A program made the position numbers and the translations under genes. Shown in pieces: positions 48,239-56,379 of a stretch of 64,000 nucleotides of DNA; the stretch's first letter is position 1; each line of letters begins with the position of its first letter. The notes below the pieces were generated by a model. That model worked only from the letters and a program-made list of their open reading frames with translations. It had not been told where the DNA came from and made no database searches. The stretch spans positions 496,001-560,000 of the forward strand of contig NZ_PREV01000027.1 of NCBI RefSeq assembly GCF_002959965.1. Direction: 5' to 3'. Origin of the DNA: Microbulbifer pacificus. GTDB lineage: Bacteria; Pseudomonadota; Gammaproteobacteria; Pseudomonadales; Cellvibrionaceae.

Positions 48239-48769
48239 ATGAATCAACGTGACATTCAATTAATCGAAGAACGTTTGGGAGTCGATCTTCCTTCTGAGTA
48301 TGTAGATTTTCTGCTGTCAGATAGAGACCTCGATGTCATTGACGACGTTACTCTAATTGATGACGCCAGCTTAATTGTCACCTCTACTATGGCGTATAGG
48401 AATGGCAGCTGGAACCAACAATGGCCTAAAAATCTAGTTTATGTTGGTGATGAAGCTGATGCATGCCCTTTTGTACTTAATTGTGTCACTGGAAATTTGA
48501 GTAGGTTGGATCACGGAAGCTTGGATCGCAAAGCACTGGAAACTTATGCTTCTATGCAAGATTTCATCACAGCACGGTATCTTCAATTCAGAGAGAAAGC
48601 TGAAGCGGCTGACGGCGACCCACTAACTGGATTTTCCAAGATAAAGAGTGATTTTTTATTTAACTTAAAATTTTACACACCTGTAATAATTGCTCTGATA
48701 GTGATTTTTTTGTTGTTTCCTGCAGTCGCAATTTCCATAAGGGAGCTTTATAGATGGGTTGTAGCGTAG
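48239..48769 (+). CDS. Cassette SMI1/KNR4 (SUKH) protein with C-terminal membrane anchor
   Basis: The 176-residue protein begins with a SUKH-like domain (QLIEERLGVDLPSEYVDFLL, then VYVGDEADACPFVLNC and ALETYASMQDFITAR, about residues 1-125). It ends with a hydrophobic helix (FYTPVIIALIVIFLLFPAVAI, about 145-165). Membrane tethering of a SUKH domain would suit immunity to a toxin acting at the membrane, an inference. It is the cassette immediately before the IS-interrupted attC site. Confidence 0.72.
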   Translation: MNQRDIQLIEERLGVDLPSEYVDFLLSDRDLDVIDDVTLIDDASLIVTSTMAYRNGSWNQQWPKNLVYVGDEADACPFVLNCVTGNLSRLDHGSLDRKALETYASMQDFITARYLQFREKAEAADGDPLTGFSKIKSDFLFNLKFYTPVIIALIVIFLLFPAVAISIRELYRWVVA

Positions 48770-48850
48770 CGCCTAACAATCGCAGGCAGTTTGCTAGGAA
48801 CCTAACCCGCTTTTGCACACACCTCCATCTAACTGAGTTGGAGGTGTCAA

Positions 48851-49180
48851 ATGGCACGCAGAAAGCACTACAACCGCTACGACGATGATTTCAAAGCAAC
48901 AGCAGTCTCGCTAACCGAGATTCCTGGTGTGCTAGCCAGACATGTGGCTGAAGCGCTCGATATCCATGAAGTGATGCTTTATCGTTGGCGTATGGAGATG
49001 CGACGGGGGCAGATCATGGCCAAGAAGAAAAACATACAGATTGATCCTGAGGTGAAATCAGAGCTGAAGCGGCTGAGAAAGCTGGAGCGGGCACATAACC
49101 TACTCCAGGAAGAGCATGCCCTTTTAAAAAAAGCCATCCAATTCTCTTTACAGCAAAAAGGGAAATCTTCGAATTCATAG
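48851..49180 (+). CDS. IS3-family transposase OrfA
   Basis: The 109-residue protein carries the helix-turn-helix that binds the IS ends (YDDDFKATAVSLTEIPGVLARHVAEALDIHEVMLYRWRME). A leucine-zipper-like helix follows (KSELKRLRKLERAHNLLQEEHALLKKA). A run of seven A residues before G (49126-49133, read A-AAA-AAA-G) is placed for -1 slippage into orfB, so a fused OrfAB transposase can be made. The ribosome site GGAGG lies eight bases upstream. Confidence 0.92.
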   Translation: MARRKHYNRYDDDFKATAVSLTEIPGVLARHVAEALDIHEVMLYRWRMEMRRGQIMAKKKNIQIDPEVKSELKRLRKLERAHNLLQEEHALLKKAIQFSLQQKGKSSNS

Positions 49181-49209
49181 ATCAGCACCGGGTAAAGCAC
49201 AGTATCGCT

Positions 49210-50019
49210 ATGATGTGCAGGCTCTATGGTGTTACCCGGGATGGATATAACTCCTGGCGCCGGCGGGGTACTTCTGACCGTGAGCAGGAAGACAGCGAGC
49301 TTTTCGAGCATATTAGATCGATCTTCAATCGGCATGATGGCTGCTATGGCAGCCCGAAAATCACCCAAGAGCTTAAGAAAACAGGTATAAATGTCGGTCA
49401 AAAGCGAGTTGCTAGAATCATGCGAAAGCACGGCCTTCTGGCCGTAAAGTCGAAGATCTATACAGCTCGGCCGGGCACGTACAAGCATGTCTACGGGATC
49501 AAGTGCAAAATAGAGGGCATCGAACTGACGCGTCCGAATCAGCTTTGGGTGGGTGATGTTACTTATATAAAGCTGAGTGATGGTAGCTGGCAGTATCTAT
49601 CGGTAGTCATGGATCGCTACAGTAGGAAAGTGGTCTCCTGGTCGCTGAGTGCTCGCAGAGATGTTTCTCTGACTCTGGCCAGCATAGATAGGGCGGTACG
49701 CAACCGCGGGCATCACCCGGAGCTGATCTTCCACTCTGACCGTGGTAGCGAGTATCTGTCAGGCCAATATCGTGAGCGACTACGTCGGTATGGGATCAGT
49801 CAGAGCATGAATCGGGTGAAGAACATGAATGACAATGCATTCATGGAGTCGTTTTTTCACCAATTTAAAACAGAGCGTATTAAGCGCCAGGTCTTCGATT
49901 CTGATAAACAGTTAAGATCGACAGTGACCGAATATATGCGCTACTACAACAATCAGAGATCACATTCGTCTATTGGGTATGTTTCACCTCAAGAATTCGA
50001 GTGTAAAATCAGTTGCTAA
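49210..50019 (+). CDS. IS3-family transposase OrfB (DDE integrase core)
   Basis: The frame is open from 49099, so as the OrfAB fusion it continues directly from the slippery run; 49210 is the first ATG. The 269 residues include the HTH_21-type start (MCRLYGVTRDGYNSW) and the rve domain with its catalytic triad: D in WVGDVTYIK, D in HSDRGSEY, E in FMESFFHQFKTE. The end RSHSSIGYVSPQEFE is standard for IS3 OrfB. No disruption is visible. Confidence 0.94.
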   Translation: MMCRLYGVTRDGYNSWRRRGTSDREQEDSELFEHIRSIFNRHDGCYGSPKITQELKKTGINVGQKRVARIMRKHGLLAVKSKIYTARPGTYKHVYGIKCKIEGIELTRPNQLWVGDVTYIKLSDGSWQYLSVVMDRYSRKVVSWSLSARRDVSLTLASIDRAVRNRGHHPELIFHSDRGSEYLSGQYRERLRRYGISQSMNRVKNMNDNAFMESFFHQFKTERIKRQVFDSDKQLRSTVTEYMRYYNNQRSHSSIGYVSPQEFECKISC

Positions 50020-50189
50020 CAACTAGGTGTGTGCAAAAGCGGGTTAAGTCCCCTACAGGCCTTCGGCCCTCCGCGGGGCAGCTTACCTTGTGCACGTTTT
50101 GCGCGGGTCGCTTCGCTCCCATTTTCGCGCAAAACGCGCACAAGGTAAGCTGCCCGTGCCGGCGGCGTTAAATTCTAAGGAGAAAAAGT

Positions 50190-50447
50190 ATGAAAATTCT
50201 TAAATTATCTATTGGTCTTGTTCTTCTATCGCTAGCAGGTACTGGCTGCTCAAGCTCAGGTAATATGGCAAGTATTGATGCACCTAGCAACCCATACCCA
50301 GAAAGAAAAGATACCGACTGGTGTCAAGAAAACTACTCTTCTGCTTCAGTAAGTACACGAGAGCGGCAGTCGAATGCTAAATATTGTGATGAGCAAGCTC
50401 GTAGAGCTTATTTGCAAGCGCAAAGGAAGCGGCGCTCCGAAAGCTAA
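50190..50447 (+). CDS. Cassette lipoprotein of unknown function
   Basis: The 85-residue protein has a type II signal peptide with lipobox LAGTGC, then a polar Ser/Asn/Arg-rich mature part with two cysteines (DWCQENYSS and KYCDEQARR) and a basic end. A ribosome site AGGAG lies seven bases before the ATG. No family is recognised. The cassette ends are GTTAAATT and AATTTAAC; it is the last complete cassette. Confidence 0.78.
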   Translation: MKILKLSIGLVLLSLAGTGCSSSGNMASIDAPSNPYPERKDTDWCQENYSSASVSTRERQSNAKYCDEQARRAYLQAQRKRRSES

Positions 50448-50458
50448 ATCTCGGCCAA

Positions 50459-50602
50459 ATTTAACAAGGCCCGGCAGTTTGCTGCGGGCCTGCGGCCCTC
50501 CGCGGGACAGCTTACCTTATGCACGTTTTGCGCAGCTCGCTGCGCTCCCATTTTGGCTCAAAAAGCCCACAAGGTAAGCTGCCCCTGCCGGCGGCGTTAG
50601 CA
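50459..50602 (+). repeat. attC site 17 (right end of the array)
   Basis: This 144-bp site runs from ATTTAAC to GTTAGCA, of the AAGGCCCGGCA subtype. No further attC site follows, so the array ends here, 90 bases before the next gene's stop codon. Confidence 0.9.
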
Positions 50603-50692
50603 TTCCGAGTTACCCATAGAAAGTAGACACCCTGTATAGTTAAGTAATCAATCCAATGCGATCATTGATGACCTACAAAATACACATCGCAT

Positions 50693-52537
50693 TTATTTTT
50701 TTACATTTTCCACCATCAACTCTCTAATAATCGGAATCGGGGAGTTTCCGTAACTCAGAAACTGCTCGTGAAACGCCTTCAAATCGAATTGATCTCCTTG
50801 AATTTTCTGGATTTCGTCTCTTAGCGCCATAATGTCAATATAGCCGGCCAGGTAGCTCGTAAGTTGGACTTGGCTTAATGTGGCGCGGCGCCATTTTCCC
50901 AGGGCTTCTGTTTGTTGCTGGAAGCCTTGCTTTATAAGCATTTCCATAGCTGCATCTTCTTCCATGTTTTTTACCTGCACGGAGTAATCCAGAATTGTGT
51001 TGATTACTGTGCGGAGGTGCCATTTGTAATACATCATCCATAGCTCTGGTGAGGAGTTACCATAGCCGGATTCCAGCATCATCCGTTCGGCATAAACGGC
51101 CCAGCCTTCGATCATTGCACTATTGCCTAGGATAATTTTTACAAGGCTCGAAGATTGATTCGCGTACCCAAGTTGTGTGTAGTGACCGGGAATGGCTTCG
51201 TGAATGTTTAGTATCTGCGTGGTGTAGATATTGTATTCGCGCAAAAGGCTTTCGGCGCGATCTTCCGGAAGTTCCGAAATGGGTGTTATGTTGTAATAGG
51301 TGTTGGCATTTTTATCGTAAGGACCTGGTGCCGCAATGGAGGCGATAGAGAAGCCGCGCATGTAAGGTGGGGTTGTTCTTACCCTCAAAGGTTTTTCTTG
51401 ATCGATTGACAGAAGTTTTTTTTCATTTACGAAAGCGACTAGTTGTGGAATTTGCTTTTCGATAGATTCCGTGAAATTTTCTTTGGTGCTGTGATTCTCA
51501 GAAAGCTTGTCCAAAACTTTACGGATTTTCTCCAAAATATCTTTCGGCCTTGTTTCACTGGGGAAGTGTTTTGGCCATAGTTTGTCTGCAAGATCAGACA
51601 TTTCCAGATGTATTCGGTCTTTTTCTTTCAGGGCCTGTTGGTATAGCTCTCGACCATTTGTGCCATTCTGGATGTTGTAATGGAATTTCTCTTCATACAG
51701 TTTTTCTCCAATGCGGAAGCTTCTGAAACTGTCCGCATTATCCATTTGAGCCTGCAGAGTTTGTAGTAGAACAACATATTCTTCTATGGCTTTTCTGCTG
51801 GCGTCCAGGCGTGTTTTGAACAGATCCTTTTCCGTATCGGATAAGCCGCTTTCTGCGAGTTTTTTCTCCAGATCTTTCCCGAATACTGACATGGCACCTT
51901 CATTCTGCTGAATGGCCAATACAAGCTGAGGTGCTGCGGGGTTGTGCAAGGATTTTTCTGCTGCTAGGTAATAGGCCGGTACATTTTGCATGCGGCGACT
52001 GAACGTACGCAGACGATCATCCAGTGCTGTGTATTCGGTGTCGAGTATCCGTGCAAATCCGTGGGATACGTTATAGATACTAGGATCCCATTCATAGGAT
52101 TTAAACTCGGTGAGGTTCCAGATGGTTTCATTGAGGAAGTTATTGATGAGTGCCAGATCGGTACGCGCATTGATATCCAGCTCTTCGCGTTTAAATTTTG
52201 CGAAGCGATTACGGTAATCCTGGGCGAAGTCCAGAACCTCCTGACGATAGTGTTTGTCGGGGATTTCAAGCGTATCCGCGACCTGATAGTAACCATTGCT
52301 AATGGCCCAGGATGGGAACAGTTGCCACATGCGTCCGATCATCTCGGCGCTAAGGCTTTGGAACGATTTGTCCGTTTCGGAGGCGCGATCCGCTGGAAGG
52401 CGCTCGGAGACTTCCCGCGACAGCTGTTCGACGTGGGCGTCGACGTTTTCGTCGCCTTTACCGGTGAGCGGGGTGCTTTTTTCGCTACAGGCGTATAGCA
52501 ATGTGACGAGAATAAGGACAGTCGTCATATTTTTCAT
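50693..52537 (-). CDS. DUF885 family lipoprotein, putative metallopeptidase (second copy)
   Basis: From ATG 52537 the protein has 614 residues and a lipobox-type end LLYAC. The DUF885 domain has the HEAIPGHYTQL motif (about residue 459), again an HExxxH-like site, and IEGWAVYAERM in place of TEGWGLYSE. It differs strongly from the 34103 copy over most of its length, so the two are old paralogues rather than a recent duplication. A TTG at 52570 would add 11 residues but lacks a ribosome site. It forms the right flank of the cassette array and is convergent with it. Confidence 0.85.
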   Translation of the reverse strand: MKNMTTVLILVTLLYACSEKSTPLTGKGDENVDAHVEQLSREVSERLPADRASETDKSFQSLSAEMIGRMWQLFPSWAISNGYYQVADTLEIPDKHYRQEVLDFAQDYRNRFAKFKREELDINARTDLALINNFLNETIWNLTEFKSYEWDPSIYNVSHGFARILDTEYTALDDRLRTFSRRMQNVPAYYLAAEKSLHNPAAPQLVLAIQQNEGAMSVFGKDLEKKLAESGLSDTEKDLFKTRLDASRKAIEEYVVLLQTLQAQMDNADSFRSFRIGEKLYEEKFHYNIQNGTNGRELYQQALKEKDRIHLEMSDLADKLWPKHFPSETRPKDILEKIRKVLDKLSENHSTKENFTESIEKQIPQLVAFVNEKKLLSIDQEKPLRVRTTPPYMRGFSIASIAAPGPYDKNANTYYNITPISELPEDRAESLLREYNIYTTQILNIHEAIPGHYTQLGYANQSSSLVKIILGNSAMIEGWAVYAERMMLESGYGNSSPELWMMYYKWHLRTVINTILDYSVQVKNMEEDAAMEMLIKQGFQQQTEALGKWRRATLSQVQLTSYLAGYIDIMALRDEIQKIQGDQFDLKAFHEQFLSYGNSPIPIIRELMVENVKK

Positions 52538-52740
52538 GAAGTGCTCGAATTTTTGGCGGATTCTGCTCAAAAACTAGCACACACGACTTATAGTTATCGC
52601 TTGCTCCAGTAATTATTTTGTGTGATCCACGTCGCCTTGTTTCACATTGGGAGGGCCGCTAAAGTGGCAAAGCCCGAATTTGTGGCCGAGTGCCGCGATT
52701 CATTCCCTTCATTTTTGTATGTTCGACAGAGGAATCAGGT

Positions 52741-53085
52741 ATGACAGAACTCGCAGCGCAGGCCTGCGAAGCCTGCAGAGCGGACGCGCCGTTAGTATCC
52801 GATGAGGAGCTGGCGCAGTTGATTCGTGAAATTCCGGACTGGACCCCTGTGGTACGAGACGGCGTGATGCAGCTCGAGCGCGTTTTCAAGTTCCGAAATT
52901 TCAAGCAAGCACTGGCGTTCACTAACCGCGTAGGTGCTATTGCGGAGGAGGTGGGACACCACCCGGCTCTGCTGACGGAGTGGGGGAAGGTGACGGTAAC
53001 CTGGTGGAGTCATGAGGCTGGCGGCCTGCACAAGAATGATTTCATCATGGCGGCTCGCACGGATAAGCAGCTGGATGTGGAGTAG
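52741..53085 (+). CDS. phhB: Pterin-4a-carbinolamine dehydratase
   Basis: This enzyme recycles the tetrahydrobiopterin cofactor used by phenylalanine hydroxylase. From ATG 52741 it has 114 residues with the family pattern: [21 protein letters not shown], then [32 protein letters not shown], including the catalytic His-His-Pro and the TWWSHE block. A partner phhA is not in the window. An upstream 17-residue extension is rejected as poorly conserved. Confidence 0.95.
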   Translation: MTELAAQACEACRADAPLVSDEELAQLIREIPDWTPVVRDGVMQLERVFKFRNFKQALAFTNRVGAIAEEVGHHPALLTEWGKVTVTWWSHEAGGLHKNDFIMAARTDKQLDVE

Positions 53086-53201
53086 GTAAGGGGTTTCCTT
53101 GTATGCCGTATTCGCTGTATGCGAATACGGCCCGTGCGGCCAGCTGTGCTCAGTTCATCTCCGAAGTGTCAATAATTCGGCAAGCAAGTGAGTAGGACAA
53201 C

Positions 53202-53432
53202 ATGCTGAGGATGAAAGCCAGCTGCGAACGTTGCAGCACGAAATTGGGCCTTTCAGACCGGGCCTTTATCTGTTCATATGAATGCACTTTCTGCCCTGAG
53301 TGCAGTGACGCCTTGCATTTCTGTTGTCCCAATTGCCAGGGTAATCTGGTCATCCGTCCGGAGCGACGTACGTCACCTACCGAAGTGCCGAGAAGTGGTT
53401 TCAAGGCCAAGCTGGAAGCGATCCTTTCCTGA
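53202..53432 (+). CDS. DUF1272 family zinc-binding protein
   Basis: The 76-residue protein shows the DUF1272 Cys pattern: MKASCERCS, ICSYECTFCPEC and CCPNCQGNLVIRPERR. Eight cysteines in this order form a predicted pair of zinc sites in a small treble-clef-like fold. Its function is unknown. It is a separate gene between phhB and the convergent tlyA. Confidence 0.9.
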   Translation: MLRMKASCERCSTKLGLSDRAFICSYECTFCPECSDALHFCCPNCQGNLVIRPERRTSPTEVPRSGFKAKLEAILS

Positions 53433-53455
53433 TGTAGCGGGAGTGTGTTGTTCGG

Positions 53456-54223
53456 CTATGTGGGCTGTGAATTCTTTTGCGCCCAGAGGAGAAACTCCCG
53501 ATTGCCATCGCCACCGGTTATGGGGCTTTCGATAAAGCTTTTCACCTGCAATCCCAGTGATGAACACGTTGCTTGGATATTCTCCTGAACTCCCTGATAC
53601 AACGCCGGGTCCCGCACCAGACCACCCTTGCCGATACCTTCCGGTCCCACTTCAAACTGGGGTTTGACCAGGCTGAGCAGGTGGCCACCGGCTTTCAGCA
53701 ATGGTGGGAGCTGCGGCAGGATCAGGGTCTGGGAAATGAAGGAAACATCCATCACCACCGCATCGAAGGGCTCGTCTGCGAAGGGGGCCAGCTGATCCGC
53801 AGTCAGATATCTCGCGTTGATACCTTCAAACAGGTGCATGCGGGGATGTTCGCGCAGCGGTTCGGCCAGTTGGTCACGTCCGACATCCACACCGACGACC
53901 AGCGCGGCGCCGCGCTGTAGCAGGCAGTCGCTGAAGCCACCGGTGGAGCAGCCCACGTCCAGCGCTCGCCAGCCGGTGGGGTCGAGCTTGGTGTGGTCGA
54001 GAATGCCCGCCAGTTTCAGGCCGGCGCGGGATACGTAGCGGTCTTCCGGGAGGGGTTCCACGGAGAGCTGGGCGTCTTCACTGACCGCCTGGCTCGCCTT
54101 GGCGGCGGGGCGCCAGTTGGGGCCATCGCGCAACAGAACGCGCCCCGCATCGATCAGTTTGCGGGCATGGGTGCGGGAGCTGGCGAGGTTGCGCTCCACC
54201 AACAACAAGTCGAGACGGGTCAT
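53456..54223 (-). CDS. tlyA: TlyA-family rRNA methyltransferase
   Basis: The 255-residue protein begins with an S4 RNA-binding domain (TRLDLLLVERNLASSRTHARKLIDAGRVLL). An FtsJ-like Rossmann domain follows, with the SAM-binding LDVGCSTGGFSDCLLQRGA (about residue 90) and the VVMDVSFISQTLILP and LVKPQFEVG blocks. TlyA members 2'-O-methylate cytidines in rRNA and some are annotated as haemolysins; the methyltransferase role is preferred. The ATG at 54223 is used rather than GTG 54232. Confidence 0.93.
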   Translation of the reverse strand: MTRLDLLLVERNLASSRTHARKLIDAGRVLLRDGPNWRPAAKASQAVSEDAQLSVEPLPEDRYVSRAGLKLAGILDHTKLDPTGWRALDVGCSTGGFSDCLLQRGAALVVGVDVGRDQLAEPLREHPRMHLFEGINARYLTADQLAPFADEPFDAVVMDVSFISQTLILPQLPPLLKAGGHLLSLVKPQFEVGPEGIGKGGLVRDPALYQGVQENIQATCSSLGLQVKSFIESPITGGDGNREFLLWAQKNSQPT

Positions 54224-54452
54224 GGATGGCACTATAGTTCGGGCACACAGTATTCAAAACGGCAGTGTCACCACTGGCCGGTGATGGGATCAGGGTTGAA
54301 AAGGGCGGTTATGCTACCCTTTGCCTCTGACTCTGAGAAGTATTGGAAGCATGTGATCGTGAAGCTATTACCGATCGGTATAACACGTCCGTGATGCGGC
54401 AGTCTGCGCTATGGGTGTGTGACGCTGCGGTGATGGTAAGGAGCCCGGATAA

Positions 54453-55895
54453 ATGGCGAAGACGGTACTGAGCAAATTCAGGGTGCGCAAGGGGCGTGTC
54501 TTTAAGGCTCCTCTGGAAAATGCGTTTGGTCGGCTTGTCACGCCATTCGAAGAGTTTATTCACCGCCAGAGTAGCAGTGGCCTGCTGCTGATGACGTGCG
54601 CCGTTATCGCTCTGATCATTGCCAACTCGCCCTGGCAGGAGGGGTATAGGCACCTTCTCCATCTCCCCGCTGGTTACAACTTCGGTGACTGGTCGCTGTC
54701 CATGAGTTTTCACCACTGGATCAATGATGGTCTGATGGCGATCTTTTTCCTGTTGGTGGGACTGGAGCTCAAGCGGGAATTCCTCGTCGGCGAACTCTCG
54801 GAGCTGAAACACGCGGTGTTGCCGGTAATGGCTGCGTTGGGTGGCATGGTGATACCGGCGTTGATCTTTTATGCGATGAACGGCGGGATGCCCTCTGAGC
54901 GGGGCTGGGGCATTCCCATGGCCACGGATATCGCCTTTGCGGTGGGCTGTATTGCGATTCTGGGCAATCGGGTGCCGAGGGCGGTAGTGACATTTCTGGT
55001 GGCTTTGGCGATCGTGGATGACCTGGGCGCAATTCTTGTTATCGCCATCTGGTATACCGAGAGTGTAAATACTCACGCCCTCATCGCCGCGTGTGTATTG
55101 GTGGGAGTATTGTGGCTGCTGCAATTTGTCGGCGTGCGACGTTCGGCCGGTTATATATTCGTGGGCGTGTTGTTGTGGTACGCGCTGTATGTGACGGGGG
55201 TGCATGCGACACTGGCCGGAGTCATTACCGCGATGGCGATTCCCGCCGGACCGAAATACGATCCGGTAGCTTTCAGCACCTTCGTCAAAGACATCATCCG
55301 CAGCTTCGATCGCTGCTTCCGTCCCGGAGACAAGATTATTGCGAACGATGCGTTGCGCGCGCGCGTATCGGCTCTGGACAACGGAATCCATATGGTGCAG
55401 TCGCCATTGCAGCGGATGGAAACCCGCCTGCATACACCGGTGGCCTTCGTGGTTGTACCCATTTTTGCGCTGGCTAACGCGGGTATCCCCATTGCCAGCT
55501 TTACCAGCTACAGCGCAGTGTTCAACCCGCTGACCCTCGGTGTTATCTGCGGCCTGGTATTCGGCAAGTTGATCGGCATTGTGGGAGCTACCTGGATCGG
55601 CTGGAAACTGGGTTGGGGCGCTCTGCCCAAGTCGGCGACCTTCCATCACATCATTGGTGTGGCGCTGCTGGGGGGGATCGGCTTTACCATGTCGATCTTC
55701 ATCGCCGAACTGGCGTTTGCCGGGGAGTCCGAGATGCTGATCCAGGCCAAGGCCGGGGTTCTGCTGGCGTCGGTGATTGCCGGGGTGGCCGGATTTCTGG
55801 TGCTGCGGCGGGCGCCGATCGAGGAGTCCACGCAGAAGAGTGAGGCCGGTCACCAGACTGGTGTTGAGAGCGGGGAGGGGCGGAAGCTGCCCTGA
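54453..55895 (+). CDS. nhaA: Na+/H+ antiporter NhaA
   Basis: NhaA exchanges cytoplasmic sodium for protons and protects against salt and alkaline stress, in keeping with a marine habitat. The 480-residue protein has about twelve membrane segments. Key blocks include HHWINDGLMAIFFLLVGLELKREFLVGEL, the ion-site pair in VALAIVDDLGAI (double Asp, about residue 188) and GIGFTMSIFIAELAF. The C-terminal 40 residues are a polar extension. The ribosome site is AAGGAG. Confidence 0.97.
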   Translation: MAKTVLSKFRVRKGRVFKAPLENAFGRLVTPFEEFIHRQSSSGLLLMTCAVIALIIANSPWQEGYRHLLHLPAGYNFGDWSLSMSFHHWINDGLMAIFFLLVGLELKREFLVGELSELKHAVLPVMAALGGMVIPALIFYAMNGGMPSERGWGIPMATDIAFAVGCIAILGNRVPRAVVTFLVALAIVDDLGAILVIAIWYTESVNTHALIAACVLVGVLWLLQFVGVRRSAGYIFVGVLLWYALYVTGVHATLAGVITAMAIPAGPKYDPVAFSTFVKDIIRSFDRCFRPGDKIIANDALRARVSALDNGIHMVQSPLQRMETRLHTPVAFVVVPIFALANAGIPIASFTSYSAVFNPLTLGVICGLVFGKLIGIVGATWIGWKLGWGALPKSATFHHIIGVALLGGIGFTMSIFIAELAFAGESEMLIQAKAGVLLASVIAGVAGFLVLRRAPIEESTQKSEAGHQTGVESGEGRKLP

Positions 55896-55952
55896 TCTTT
55901 CGGTTACCGCTCCGACGTCGACGGGGGAGTATCGCCGGGTGGGGAGTGGGCA

Positions 55953-56270
55953 TCAGTCCGCCAGAGCCAGCCACCCGATTGCCACCAGCGAGACCCATGC
56001 CACCAGTGCGCAACCGAATTGCCAGTTGCGCGGTGTGCGGTTGAGGATACCCGACCCGTAGACCACCCCCGCACACAGCCCCAGTAGCAGCAGGCTTGTC
56101 TGTCCGGTTCCAGGCGCCTCGCCATTGCGGTACAGCAGTGGCGGCCAGAAGGTGATGGCGAGGCTCACCAGCAGACAGGTGATAAAAGTGGTGAGCCTCA
56201 GCACTTGCATTGGTGAAGCCACACCTGCGGTGTCAGATTGCCCTGATTCACTCTTCAAACTCGGTTTCAT
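55953..56270 (-). CDS. ybgE: Cyd operon protein YbgE
   Basis: The 105-residue protein has three hydrophobic segments (RLTTFITCLLVSLAITFWPP, SLLLLGLCAGVVYGSG, QFGCALVAWVSLVAIGWLAL), matching the small membrane protein that ends many cydABX operons. Its start overlaps the end of cydX by 23 bases, so translation is coupled. Its role in cytochrome bd is not established. Confidence 0.82.
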   Translation of the reverse strand: MKPSLKSESGQSDTAGVASPMQVLRLTTFITCLLVSLAITFWPPLLYRNGEAPGTGQTSLLLLGLCAGVVYGSGILNRTPRNWQFGCALVAWVSLVAIGWLALAD

Positions 56271-56367
56271 GGCGATCCATATTTTCTGTGACTTCCAGCC
56301 ACAGGGCGTTGACGATGGCGAAGGAGCAGGCCAGAAGCACGCCCAGAATCCACGCGAAATACCACAT
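56248..56367 (-). CDS. cydX: Cytochrome bd accessory subunit CydX
   Basis: This 39-residue gene is easily missed. It starts at ATG 56367 behind the ribosome site GAGGAG and reads MWYFAWILGVLLACSFAIVN, the highly conserved CydX start, followed by ALWLEVTENMDRHETE. The single membrane helix sits on CydA and stabilises the oxidase hemes. It lies 12 bases after cydB and overlaps ybgE. Confidence 0.95.
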   Translation of the reverse strand: MWYFAWILGVLLACSFAIVNALWLEVTENMDRHETEFEE

Positions 56368-56379
56368 CCATTGATCTCC

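Larger units (their letters stand above)
48797..50052 (+). mobile_element. IS3-family insertion sequence
   Basis: The 1256-bp element has 28-bp terminal inverted repeats (48797-48824, beginning GGAACCTAACCCGC, and 50025-50052) with two mismatches. It is flanked by a 3-bp target duplication CTA (48794-48796 and 50053-50055). It encodes orfA and orfB, linked by a probable -1 frameshift. The intact frames and short perfect duplication suggest a recent insertion. Confidence 0.93.
48771..50173 (+). repeat. attC site 16, interrupted by an IS3-family element
   Basis: The left part is 48771-48796 and the right part 50053-50173. Removing the 1256-bp insertion and one CTA copy leaves 144 bp, exactly the length of sites 12, 14 and 17, and restores CAGTTTGCTACAGGCC as in site 14. 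Confidence 0.9.
39931..50602 (+). mobile_element. Integron cassette array without integrase (CALIN-type)
   Basis: Seventeen attC sites of 117-147 bp bound seventeen cassettes in one direction. Each site starts with a box ending TAAC and finishes with GTTA, and has the inner near-palindrome of the form TGC...CGCTGCGCTC...GCA. The first bases of each cassette are the reverse complement of its last bases (8-11 bp, for example GTTAGAGCT and AGCTCTAAC), which confirms every boundary. No tyrosine recombinase is encoded in the window. Cargo differs from the flanks in base composition. An IS3 element lies in site 16. Confidence 0.93.

Noticed and set aside
40281..50602. Possible CRISPR array, because of regularly spaced repeated sequences
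   Set aside because: The repeats are 117-147 bp, palindromic, vary by subtype and separate genes of 300-900 bp. They have attC end boxes, not 25-40 bp CRISPR repeats with short spacers, and no cas gene is present.
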